DNA of 64,000 nt from Sambucus nigra (lineage: Eukaryota > Streptophyta > Magnoliopsida > Dipsacales > Adoxaceae): the NCBI GenBank assembly GCA_949130495.1, contig OX422221.1, forward strand, positions 480,293,159-480,357,158, written 5' to 3'. Position 1 is the stretch's first letter, and every line of letters begins with the position of its first letter. Below, in pieces: positions 45,526-55,590 of this stretch. The notes beneath the pieces were generated by a model. The model did not search any database. It was not told the origin of the DNA and saw nothing but the letters and a program-made list of their open reading frames with translations. Made by a program: the position numbers and the translations under genes.

Positions 45526-47533
45526 TGTAGACACCCCATTCTGTTACCCCCTAACTATTCCGAGGTCCCTAGTACCTCCCTCCATCACTGCAAACCCAAG
45601 TCATGTCCCGAGTACTGACCTGGAAGCCATCAGGCACTCCCTAGCTCAGTTTGACCTAAAAGTCAAACTCTTCGTCTCGAGAGAGACTGAATGAATCCTT
45701 GAAGGGCACTAAATACCCTTTCCAATGGTCCAATCTGTATGCGATTCCGACTTACCATGCGGATGAACGGTCCGTTTTCGTCCGAAACTTGACCTAGAGG
45801 CCACCGGGCGCTCTCGGGCTCTGTTTGACGTAAGTCAACTCTTCAACTAAATCGAGGCTGAATGAATCTTCAAAGGGCCCTGAATACTCTTTCCAAGGGT
45901 CTGCTTCATGCACAATTCTGACTTTCCATGCGGACGAACGATCCGTTTGACTCTGGGAAGCCACCGAGCATTTCCTGAGCCCAGTTGACGAAAGTCAACT
46001 CTTCGAACCGGGTTAAACTCTTTAGAATGTCGAATTACATCTCCTAAACTTTCCAATGGAATGCCCCATGCACGATTCAGACTTACCATGTAGACAAATG
46101 ATCTGTTTGCATCCGCGTGATTCCCCGTCCGACGGACTGACAAACGCTTACGAGCCATATTTGACTCAAAGTTAACTCCTGAACTTGGGAGAGGTCCAAA
46201 GTACTTTTGAAGGTCTCTAAAATACCTTTCCAACGGTATGCACTGTGCACAATTCTGACTAACGGTTTTCCCTTGACGACCAAGTTTCCAAAAAATCCTG
46301 AAGCGCACTACCAAATGGCAGGTCCCAGACCCTGCCTATCGGCACCTGCCGATAGGCAGTGCCGATCGGTAAACCCTTGGACCTATAAAAAGGAGTCCTT
46401 GGCCTCATTTGGAGGAGGGGCCCAGATCTGAAGGAAATCACTCTCAGCAAGTCCTAGAAACCTCTCTCGAAGGCAGCGTGATTTCAACTTCCAAATCCAA
46501 GTGCAAGGGCTGCTTTTCAACATTCAATATCAAGCTCAAAGTCTCCAAGAAGGTCCATCTTTCTCACCCTTCTCTTCAAATCTTCTTAAATTTTCAATAA
46601 CTTGTTTTATTACTTAATCACTTTTATTATCTTACTTCACATACCCTAACATACTTTTTATCTAGTATTATTGCACATCTCGTATTTTCATATAAATAAA
46701 ACCCAAAAAACAAGAAAAGGAGGGTTTGCTCATAAATTCCAAATAGGGATTCTCACACTTTTTTCGCACGTTTCTCATAACTAAAAACACTTTTTTCTAC
46801 ACACACACGCACACTTACAAATAAGAGATTTCTTCATTTGGATTTATGGGTTAAACCCCACCCCTCGTTTGTATGCGAACTACGTGGACTTTGATGCCTT
46901 TATGGGCTACATAGGCGTCTCGGGGTAAAACCCGAGACTCGAGTCCTTTTCTCACTTTTTCTCTTATTTTGCATCTTCTCTTTATCTCATTTTCTATTAT
47001 ATTCTATACATTCATTCTTCGTGGCGTAATATTCCACATGGGTTATCGTTCCCCTATAACAATCAACGTAAGGGTAATTGCGCAAATCCTATTTTCTACA
47101 TTAATCTCACATTCCTACGGATGACTCGCTTTATCTTTTCCATGATACAAGTCTAGGATTCCTACCTCCATCCTATATATACACATGCACACATATCACG
47201 GGGGGAAATATAAAGTAAAATAGCAAATATTCATGAGAGACCGAAAGGGCAGAATGGGTGCCTAACACCTTCCCATTTCGTAACTAAGTCTCTGAACCCT
47301 TCTCGAATCATTTTGGTTTCGCACGCACCAGTATGTCTTTAGATTCCATCCTTCGGGGTGGCTTCCCCTTTTTCTTTTGTCTGTTTTGAGTAAAATAGAC
47401 TGGCGACTCTGAATCTCTCTATATTTTCACACCTCACAAATCGATGCCTACCGAAGCGCTCTCCCGAGAGAGGGGACGCTCGGGATCCGAAGGATCCTTT
47501 CTCCCTCCGCGGTGGGGATCGGGGATGGCCACA
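45526..47533 (+). repeat. 3' LTR of Tat-like element
   Basis: 2008 bp, aligned to 29095-31177. The TATA box TATAAAA is at 46384-46390 with AGTGCCGATCGGT 14 bp upstream. It lacks 74 bp present in the 5' LTR. By eye the first ~235 bp differ at ~26 positions, while a stretch near 46560-46770 differs at only ~8 in 200. Confidence 0.93.
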
Positions 47534-47538
47534 CTATA

Positions 47539-49840
47539 TATACTCCCAGATCTCAGACTTCTTGTCTAAATTAGACAATTTCTTTGATCATTAAGTAATA
47601 TCATTTTCTTTAACAACTCTCATAACCACTTTATCAAGACTAAATAATGTCGTCATGCTTGTACGATTTAAGACAAACATAAATTCTTATAATAGACTGC
47701 AAATCATAACTGTACAAAACTGCATACCAACACCCTCCCCACAACCTCCTCCCTTCCCCACACAATAATTCCTAACATGTTCTCCAATATTCTCCTAATA
47801 TCACATTCCTGAAGCATCATAACACATGCTAAATTGGACAAAACACTGTTTAAATTTCATAATTAATGACACTCATTTTATTCATAAAAAGTACAAATAC
47901 CAACCTCTAACATATTGATGGAAATTCATAAACACTTAATAATATATATTTCAGGTTTGTATGAAAATAACATGGCAATGCCCAATATAGGATATTCAAT
48001 TTTTAACTTACTTATAATATATAATAGACCAATGTTACCTGTAACAACATTTTGGAAATGACATGTGAGTGTTTAATGTGGACATGGAATCATCATTCAG
48101 TACATATCTTACATTTTTAAAGGAATTGATCTTTGTGCTAAGCCAATGAGTAAAATAAGATACACTTATATGTGCAATATGTGTAGGCACGATGAAGGAT
48201 GGGATTCATCATCACCTACCTAAATAGTTATATCTGGGATAATACAAAACTGATAAAAAATAAATAGAACTATGAATTCGATAGACATGAAAATAAAGAG
48301 AAATCCAAACTATTATTATACAGTTAAAAATTAATGAAGATAATCATAAAACTAAAGTAAAGAATTACAATAACATCTAAATAGTATGACACTATGGTTA
48401 CAAACAGATGTTTTGAATAATGTTCCTCATCACCTGCCTAAATAGTTACATCCGGGATAACACAAAACTCACCAAAAAACAAATAGTACTATGCATTCGA
48501 TGAAAATAAAGAGAAATCCAAACTGTTAAAATACAACTAAACATTTATAAAGATAATCATAAAATTAAAGTAAAGTAAAGAATTACAATCATATTCAAAC
48601 AGTACGACACTATGGTCTCAAACAGACTGTATAAAACGGTGTAACTAATATGAATGTTTTGACGTCTGGACTGCGATGCACATGGTTTTTAAAAAATAAT
48701 TTCCAAATGCCTCTTAAAACATAATTACTATTTTCATTACCATTTAGGTTTCTGGCCCTTTTTGCTAGAAGTAGAAATAAAAATAAGCATGTATGTATTA
48801 TATTTACAAAAAACAGATAAGCGATTTAAACATGCACTAAACTCCGGTAAAAATTCAAAATGAAATGGTATGTATCATGTAGTATTAGAATTTTTACTTT
48901 TCTACCATGGCTCACGGGTTTTGTGGAGTAAGAATGAGGCTGCGAGCAACGAAGAGGGAAAATATTGCATGAGGACATAGATTCAGAGCCGTTGCATCAC
49001 TAGTTTTTTAAAACTAATGAGAGTAGGTATATTAAGATTCTCTCATGGTACTGTAATCCATTCATAAATGAAAAGACATTAAGACATAATTTTGAATCAA
49101 CCTAAATCTTCAAGAGCGTTTTAAAGAAAAATGACATTTAAACTTCTTTTAAGACACAAAATCAAGAGTTTTTTCATTAAGGTAGTGGTTGAGAGAAGTA
49201 GAATGAGTCATTAATATATGAGCTTTGTGCCAAAAATGGATAAAATAACTCACCTTTTCATTTTGTCAAACATCACGCATAACTCTTGTTTTCATAACCC
49301 GTGGATATAATCAAATTACAAAGTGATTGAATTATTAGCAAAACTCATACCAAAGAAGTTGAACTTCAATGACTTATTACATATTTTAACTCAAAATCTT
49401 ATTAAATTGAACTACAATGACAATTTCACAATCATATATAACTAACAATAGAAAACAATGACACTACAATCAATAACATTTGAAATATCCCAATAATGGA
49501 AGTACAATTAAAGCAAGTGCATTATTTTTATAAAAATCAATCTTTTTCTCACTATATCTTTCCAAATAGGCCTGCAAAACAAAGAAAATTAATTTATTAG
49601 GATAACCACCATCAATTCAGGGAGAAAAATAGTCTATGTTGTAATTTTAACAATAAAAAATAAAAAATCTTAAATAACAATAAGATAAGAATTGTAAACC
49701 AATGCAACCTAGTTAAAAAACAAATCTAAAGAAGATCCATGGAGGCTAGTTAAGCTAATGCAGTATTTCAGATTCTAAATTAAACCAAAAGCATAAAATA
49801 AAACTTTTCATTGGATAACACTCAGATTATTGTTGTGTAC
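47539..49840. other. AT-rich intergenic sequence with a tandem duplication
   Basis: No gene seen. A ~210 bp segment is present twice in direct orientation (48206-48415 and 48425-48632). The right end is the downstream intron of the PDR pseudogene fragment. Nothing resembling its next exon (Walker A, GPPSSGKTT type) is found. Confidence 0.6.
48206..48632. repeat. ~210 bp direct tandem duplication
   Basis: Both copies share CATCACCTRCCTAAATAGTT, ATTCGATRGA-like, AAAGAGAAATCCAAACT and GACACTATGGT, with about 15% differences and small indels by eye. Confidence 0.85.
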
Positions 49841-50129
49841 CTGGAAGGTCTAATTATCCCACTAATATCATCCAGAATTGTCAACTTTCTGCAGTTGCCT
49901 TTGTTTAGCCTCAACTTCCTTAAGAATTTCCTGATGAAATTTTGAAAGACATGGAATTAGGGAAACCTCAGTAATACAACAGGAACATTTGTGCAAAACA
50001 GTGCTTACCTCCATCATATTAAAGATGAAATTAGGAATAGTGGGTAATGCTCTACTTCCAACATGGACAAAAGTTTCAAAGGTCAAATGCTGAAACTTGA
50101 TTTTAATCTTTGGAAATTCCAAATAAACT
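49841..50129 (-). pseudogene. PDR-type ABCG transporter gene fragment (two exons)
   Basis: Exon A (50129-50009), after an acceptor TTCCATTGCAG, encodes VYLEFPKIKIKFQHLTFE, then VHVGSRALPTIPNFIFNMME, and ends at a perfect AG|GTAAGC donor. A 78 bp intron (50008-49931) ends TTTCATCAG. Exon B (49930-49841) encodes, in one phase, KLTILDDISGIIRPS and ends at CAG|GTACAC. These are hallmark residues just before the first nucleotide-binding domain of plant PDR/ABCG transporters, plasma-membrane pumps. Exon B starts GAAATTC, and its correct phase needs one base fewer, so there is a likely 1 bp insertion. The nucleotide-binding and membrane domains are absent nearby. Confidence 0.82.
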
Positions 50130-50131
50130 CT

Positions 50132-50688
50132 GCAATGGAACAAATAGTGAATGAGGCATAAGGAATTGGTATTATTGTATGCAGTGGCAGTGATGAGGTG
50201 TGAGGATAATGAAGTAATAATTCCGATGGAAGAAGGTGTTCCAATCATGATAGAGTAGGCGAGAAAGAAGAATCTTTCATTCCTGGAGTTGAAGGTTTTG
50301 AACATCAACCTATGTAACATCTCCGACAATGTTCCTGAAAATGCCTCTCCAAACTCGATTGTAAGTGGGTAGTCTCCCTAGAAAATGAAACAAAAATTTA
50401 TTTCCCACTAGTGCACAGGCGTTGATGCTGAATATATAAGTATATATATATTCATCTATGCAGATCACACTAAAATGCATGCCTACTCAGTCTCACAGTT
50501 TGAAAATACAAAAGTAGTAGCGATGATTTAGAATGAAACATGAAAAGAACTCATTTGGGTTACTGGGCCATGTGTTTCTTAGTAATAGATAATAAATACT
50601 TTTGTATTAAACTTATATATAGTCAAATCAGTAAAGTAGCATGAATACCAAATACCTGGATTAAAAAGAGGGCATAAAAGTTCGCCAT
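50132..50688 (-). other. open frame upstream of the PDR fragment, unrecognised
   Basis: The ATG at 50688 starts MANFYALFLIQ, ending at a CAG|GTATTT donor-like site (50655). After a 278 bp gap a good acceptor TTTTCTAG (50378) opens an 82-codon stretch (GDYPLTIEFGEAFSG, MFKTFNSRNERFFFLAYS) that runs into the PDR exon. It is not the usual PDR N-terminus. It may be unrelated exons or chance. Confidence 0.3.
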
Positions 50689-50961
50689 CTTCCTGTTTGA
50701 TAACTCAAAATCACAAACCAGTGTGAATATAAAATAATGTAAATAACGGGAAATAGATCAGGAGTTATAATAGATCGTGTGAACTAAACATGAACTAAAC
50801 TAAATTGGAGAGATCCACATCACTATCTACACAGGTCAATAAGTTAGCAAGATCCTCACATGGGAGTTTTGATGGAAATATCTATAAGTGTATGAAAATA
50901 TCACTATCCCTGTGTTAGGATTTTCTATTATTAAGACAATTTTCTAACATGGTATCGACCT

Positions 50962-51250
50962 AATAACTGAGAGTAAAATGGTATGAGCTGATGACCACAA
51001 TATTTGTATTTCTAGTGTTAACTGTACAGTGCATACAAGATTATATATATTGAGGTTCCTAACTATGATAACTGCTATAGCAGTTATTGATGACCATGAT
51101 ATTATAACTGGTATAGCAGTTATATTCCCATGATTTCATAACTGCTAGAGCAGTACTATTTGGACGTGTGTGGCTGCTGAACATGGGAGGAACTGCTATG
51201 AGGTGTTGTCTTATATGGGTGGAATTAGGTATGAAGTGAGTTGGTTAATA
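50962..51250 (-). repeat. 3' LTR of Ale-like copia element
   Basis: Homologous over its full length with 61021-61309 at roughly 90-93% by eye. It contains three ATAACTGCTATAGCAGTTAT-type palindromes (51068-51157). Confidence 0.92.
51068..51157. promoter_or_regulatory. three AACTGCTATAGCAGTT palindromes in LTR
   Basis: 51068-51087 is a perfect 20 bp palindrome; 51104-51123 has one mismatch; 51138-51157 is more degenerate. Each arm contains TAACTG/CAGTTA, the plant MYB2-type core. The other LTR has the same three sites with different mutations. Confidence 0.6.
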
Positions 51251-51264
51251 TGCGCCCGCAAGTT
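51251..51264 (-). other. polypurine tract of Ale-like element
   Basis: Minus strand AACTTGCGGGCGCA beside the 3' LTR, a mutated form of the usual AACTTGAGGGGGAG copia tract. Confidence 0.6.
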
Positions 51265-51709
51265 GATGGGGTTTTGGACGTACCAACAACTTGTCATGGA
51301 TAAACGAAAATTTCAAAGTGGAGAGCCCTTTTGTAAAAATATTAGCAAGTTGATCATGGGTGGAGATGAATTGAACTTGATGGTCATTTCTTGCCACATG
51401 ATCACAGATGAAATAAAAATCTATTTCAATATGTTTTGTACGAGCATGAAATACCAAATTGGCAGCTAAGTATGTAGCATCAACATTATCATACCAAAGG
51501 ATTAGAGGCTGATGCACTGGAAACCCAAGTTCATGTAGTAAGGATTTGAGATAGATGAGTTCAGCGGTGACGTCGGCCATGGATTTGTATTCAGCTTCAG
51601 TAGAAGAGCGGGATATTATCTTGTATTTCTTAGATTTTCATGAAATTAGGTTGGAACCTAAATAAATCGCAAAACCACCCGTGGACTTTCGATCATCGAC
51701 ACACTCAAC
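51265..51709 (-). pseudogene. copia RNase H
   Basis: The minus strand continues from RT past a stop in the FTDSE-W segment (51709). It shows DDRKSTGGFAIYLGSNLIS, a stop, SRSSTEAEYKSMADVTAELI, LWYDNVDATYLAANLVFH, ARTKHIEIDFYFI and QLANIFTKGLS, ending LVRPKPHQLAGAY. Catalytic Glu (EAEY) and Asp (YDNVDA) are kept. Typical end of copia Pol. Confidence 0.88.
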
Positions 51710-52870
51710 CTACTCTGAGTCAGTAAAGGCTCGGAGTTCAAGGGAGGGAGAGCGGTTTAGGTGAAAACCATGTGAGGATGTAGAGTTGAGGTAGCGGAGT
51801 ATTTGTTTGACAAGAATCCAATGGACTTCAGTTGGTTGATGCATAAATTGATAGGCTTTATTAATCGCAAATGTGATATCGGGATGGATAATAGTGGCAT
51901 ATTGTAAAGTTCCCACAATTTGATGGTATGGAGTAGGGTCGGGAAAGGGAGTTTCGTTATTTTTGGATAAAGAGGAAGTGGCAAAAATAAGTGTGGAATG
52001 GTGTTTGGAGTTAGACATGACATGGCGAGAAAGAAGATCACTTATGTAACGATGTTGAGATAGGTGTAGGCCTTGAGGAGTGGAGGTTACTTCGATGCTA
52101 AGAAAATAATGAAGAGAACCAAGATTTTTTATAGAGAATTCCTTGCTAAGGGAAGTGATAATGGATTGAATTAACATGGGATTATTGCCAGTGAGGATGA
52201 TATCATCAACATAAATGAGTAAAAAGAGGATGTCAGAGCCATTTTTATAAGTGAAGAGGGAGGAATCAGTTTTTGATCCAACAAATTTTTGAGTGGTAAG
52301 AAAGTGAGTGAGATGATGAAACCAAGCGCGGGGTACTGGTTTGAGACAGTAAAGAGAGCGATTAAGTTTGCAAACGTGATGGGGATGGATAGGATCTTGA
52401 AATCCAGGGGGTTGTTCCATAAAGACAGTTTCATTGAGGTACCCATGAAGAAATGCATTATTGACATCTAATTGAGTTAGGACCCATTTATGAGATACCA
52501 CAATGGAGAGAACAGTGCGGATGGTGGTTGCTTTAACAACGGGGCTAAAGGTTTCATGAAAATCAAGACCATATTCTTGGTGAAAGCCCTTGGCGATGAG
52601 ACGAGCTTTATAACATTCAAGGGACCCGCCAGATTTGCGTTTAATACGGTATACCAATTTGCAACGAATAATATTCATTGTGGGGGAAGGAGGAACTAGA
52701 GTCCAAGTTTGGTTTTGGAGAAGAGCATTAATTTCGGTGCCCATGGAGTGATGCCACTTGGGGTCTTTATTAGCAGTGGAGAAATAGGTTGGTTCAGATA
52801 TATTTACTGTGCTCAAGTGAGAGTGAGGGTTGTTTGGTAAGGTATTATTGGAATGAGATTGGAGGTGCAT
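51710..52870 (-). pseudogene. copia reverse transcriptase (386-codon open frame)
   Basis: The longest frame of this element and uninterrupted: EPTYFSTANKDPKWHHSM, NQTWTLVPPSP, CYKARLIAKGFHQEYGLDFH, LTQLDVNNAFLHGYLNETVF, SLYCLKPVPRAWFHHL (usually YGLKQAPRAWF), the catalytic LIYVDDIILTGNN, SLHYFLSIEV and HPDITFAINKAYQFMHQP. YVDD is intact; the C-for-G and P-for-A changes in SLYGLKQAPRAW are unusual. The frame starts in the integrase-RT linker, so the Met at 52870 is not a real start. Confidence 0.92.
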
Positions 52871-53170
52871 TGGGTGAGTGGGAGGAGGGTTTGTTTGAGG
52901 TAATGAGCCGAAATCAACTGTGAGATGTAAACCATCAGAGTTAGAGGTGGGCGGGAGAATAGTAAAAGATGGAGGAGATGTTGTGTGTAAGGAAAAAGAG
53001 GTGAGAGAAGACTACCGAGGAAGGGAAACGAGGGACGTGGTTGTGGGTTATTGTAGTTCGTCGAGGGAGGGAGTGTGAGTTGGTAAATTATTAGGAGATG
53101 AGGGTAAATGGGGTGTATTTGGTGCAGTAGCCCATGGGACGGATGGAGGAGATAGGAGAGGGGGTGGATA
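52871..53170 (-). pseudogene. copia integrase-RT linker
   Basis: Low-complexity Pro/Ser/Leu-rich coding remnant between integrase and RT, frame-broken. No domain expected here. Confidence 0.6.
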
Positions 53171-54060
53171 TTAAGATTGGGAGAATGGAAAATTTCCTTC
53201 ATTAAAACGAACATGAAGAGTGAAGTAAATACGATTAGTTGGAATGTGTAAACAAAGGTAGCCATGTTGGTGAGAACTATAACCAAGGAATACACATGGG
53301 TAGGATAGGTAATCCATTTTATGAGTATTATAGGGACGAAGGTAAAGAAAACATAGGCACCCAAAAATTTTAAAAAAGTTGTATTCTGGAGAGTGATAGT
53401 GGATTATTTGGAATGGTGATTTATTAGAGAGAGTTTTTGTTGGCATATAGTTGATAAGAAAAACTAAACTTTCAAAGGAAAAATGTCAATACTTTATAGG
53501 AATGGTTGCATGAGACATGAGTGTGAGCCAAGTTTCGACGATGTGATGATGTCGTCGTTCGACAAGACCGACTTGTTCATGGGTATGAGGACATGAATAT
53601 CGGTGATGGATGCCACAATTTTGAAAGAATGAGTCTAGTTTTTGAAATTCACCACCCCAATCAGTTTGTATATTTTTTATTTTAGTATTAAATTGGCGTT
53701 CCACTAATTATTGAAATTGAATAAATGTAGAGTACACATCAGATTTACGCAGTAAAGGATAAAACCAAATAAAGTTTGAGAAATGGTCAACAAATATAAT
53801 AAAGTATTTATGGTCATTAGAGGACATAGTTGGCACAGGGCCCCAAACACCACTGAAAATTAATTGCAAAATAGATGAAGATGACTTGATAGGACTAGGA
53901 AAGTGTTTTCTAGATGACTTGCCCATTTGACATGAAGTACAAAGTTTATTTGAACTAGAGAAAGTAAAAGGAAGTTAAAATTGATAAGGAATTTGATGAA
54001 GAACTTGTGGGTGAGGATGCCCAAGACGGTTGTGCCAGCATTCCGTGGAGGTTTTCACGG
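53171..54060 (-). pseudogene. copia integrase
   Basis: Pre-integrase: CWHNRLGHPHPQVLHQIP (zinc His pair), then CTSCQMGKSSRKH. Core: LIFSGVWGPVPTMSSNDH and FVDHFSNFIWFYPL, a stop at ~53707, NIQTDWGGEFQKL (SDNG replaced by TDWG) and HTHEQVGLVERRH (Glu kept). Stop at 53485, then NKSPFQIIHYHSPEY, FKIFGCLCFLYLRPY and CVFLGYSSHQHGYLCL. The first Asp position reads SGVWG rather than DxWG, so the enzyme is probably catalytically dead. Confidence 0.87.
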
Positions 54061-54500
54061 CATGGAGTGCATGAGGAGATGCTTGGATTGGTGCTGGAGA
54101 GAGTGTATATAGTCTATTTTTACTCGGTCCTTCGATAAGAGGAGTCTTGGTGCGGAAATCCTTGACAACACAAAAGGTGGGTGAAATTTAAAAAATACGT
54201 TATTATCTTGAGTGATTTTTTGAATTGATAAAAGAGATGTAGATATGGTAGGAACGTGAAGAATATTATTTAGTGTTAGAGTGGAATTTGGAGTAGAAAT
54301 AGAAGAAGTACCAATATGAGATATAGGAAGTCCCTTACCGTTACCAATTTGAAGAGATTCAAGGCCTTGATATGCATACGGGTGGGTAAGAGTGGTGAGA
54401 TCGGGTGTGACATGGTTAAAGGCAACTGTGTCAGGAAGCCAAGAGGTAATAGGAGGATGGGGAGTAGGATGTAGGCAAGGTTGCGATTGGGCAGTGTGGG
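54061..54500 (-). pseudogene. copia aspartic protease
   Basis: SWLPDTVAFNHVTPDL near 54395-54455 matches the usual WLLDTGASHHVT, with DTGA changed to DTVA. Then QGLESLQIGNGKGLPISHIG, STLTLNNILHVPTISTSLLS and a stretch leading to pre-integrase. Loss of the active-site Gly should abolish activity. Confidence 0.78.
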
Positions 54501-54937
54501 AATAATGGCCAGAAGGTTGGGTGGAGTGAGATGTGTTAAACCGATGTGAATAAATTTTGGCTGTATGGTAAAGACCATGGCTATTTGATACCTCGTTTGG
54601 TAGTTGGATTGGTAAGTATTATAATGACCACGACCACGTTCGCGGATACCACCATGACCACGAGAGTAATTAGGGTATGAGTTATAGGATGGATAGGAGT
54701 TAGGTGAGGATGGGATTCTAGTGGTGGTAATGTGGGCAGTGGGAGTGTGGGAAGGCATGGGTGAGGTAATATTGAGAGAGGAGAGGGAATCAACATGAAT
54801 GAATTCATGGCTAAGAAGAAGTGAATGTAGTTCGAAGAAGGTTACCAGAGTGGTGAGGGTGGTTACGAGGTCCTTGAATTTGAAGCGAATGCCTTTGAAG
54901 ATGTGGATGTTAAACTCAGCACGAGAAAGTGGGTGAC
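54501..54937 (-). pseudogene. copia Gag, C-terminal half
   Basis: From the nested-insertion edge leftward: HPLSRAEFNIHIFKGIRF, KDLVTTLTTL, ELHSLLLSHEFIHVDSL, then a Gly/Arg/Tyr-rich stretch (RGHGGIRERGRGHYNTYQSN). It joins the N-terminal half at 60488-60941. A few codons of Gag at the junction are missing. No zinc knuckle is recognisable. Confidence 0.78.
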
Positions 54938-55569
54938 TGTTGACATAAAAATTATTCGTCTACTTGGACCAGTCAGAAAAGGACACCTGTCATCCTACAT
55001 GGAAATATTCATACTTGCTCGGAACTCAAAGAGAGTTGGTCCGCACCCGATGAGAGTTGGTCGGCATACCAACCAACTCAAGGCATACAAACTCTCCAGA
55101 AGATCAAAAGCCATTAGAAGAAGACTCACCAATGGTCATGGAACCCTTGTTACATTCATTATATACAGATACAATGTATTGAAGGCCAATAGTTACATTC
55201 ATTTTATATAGATGTAAATGCCTGAATGTATAAAGACATTCCATATCTTAGACTCCCATCACTATAAATATATGCATTCCCTTAGCCAAAGGGACAATCT
55301 AGAAGAGACACGATACACAAGATACACACAATCTGAACTAAGCAATTCTCTACACACCTCTCTCTCTCTCTACACCATATTACACTATTGTACACCCCTA
55401 GGGATAAAAGAACAGTGGATGTAGGCTTTATCCATAGTCGAGCCACTTTAAAAACCTTTGTCTCTTACATGTTTGCTATGATTGTTTATCTTCATCTTTA
55501 ATCTCATCCTCATAATTTATCTGCTGCTGACGCCACTAAAATGGCATAGACCATTTTTTGTCTTCAACA
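54938..55569 (+). repeat. 5' LTR of LARD-like element
   Basis: TGTTGACATAAAAATT... to ...TCTTCAACA, 632 bp. It contains TATAAATA at 55263-55270 and a (CT)n tract near 55361-55372. Confidence 0.85.
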
Positions 55570-55572
55570 GAT

Positions 55573-55590
55573 TGGCTCCCTCTGTGGGAA
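55573..55590 (+). other. primer binding site of LARD-like element
   Basis: TGGCTCCCTCTGTGGGAA, 3 bp after the LTR end. It resembles the TGGCGCCGTCTGTGGGAA-type site common in plant gypsy-derived elements. The tRNA is not assigned. Confidence 0.6.

Larger units (their letters stand above)
29095..47533 (+). mobile_element. Tat/Ogre-like Ty3/gypsy retrotransposon, 18.4 kb
   Basis: Perfect CTATA duplications flank it (29090-29094, 47534-47538). LTRs of 2083 and 2008 bp have TGT...ACA ends. Gag, protease, RT, RNase H, a second RNase H of a different type and integrase follow in the plus direction, then a ~6 kb 3' region with two antisense genes and tandem repeats. Dual RNase H, great size, a TGGCGAC primer site and antisense extra ORFs are hallmarks of the plant Tat lineage. 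Gag-pol is broken by about fifteen stops and several frameshifts. Confidence 0.95.

Noticed and set aside
49068..49600. Search for downstream PDR exons (Walker A, nucleotide-binding domain).
   Set aside because: An acceptor-like TTTTGCAG near 49573 precedes AYLERY, but no PDR residues follow and a stop comes at once.
54903..55211. 102-codon plus-strand frame at the nested element's 5' end.
   Set aside because: Lies within the LTR and is repeated, with changes, in the other LTR (59906-60154); no protein-like motif.
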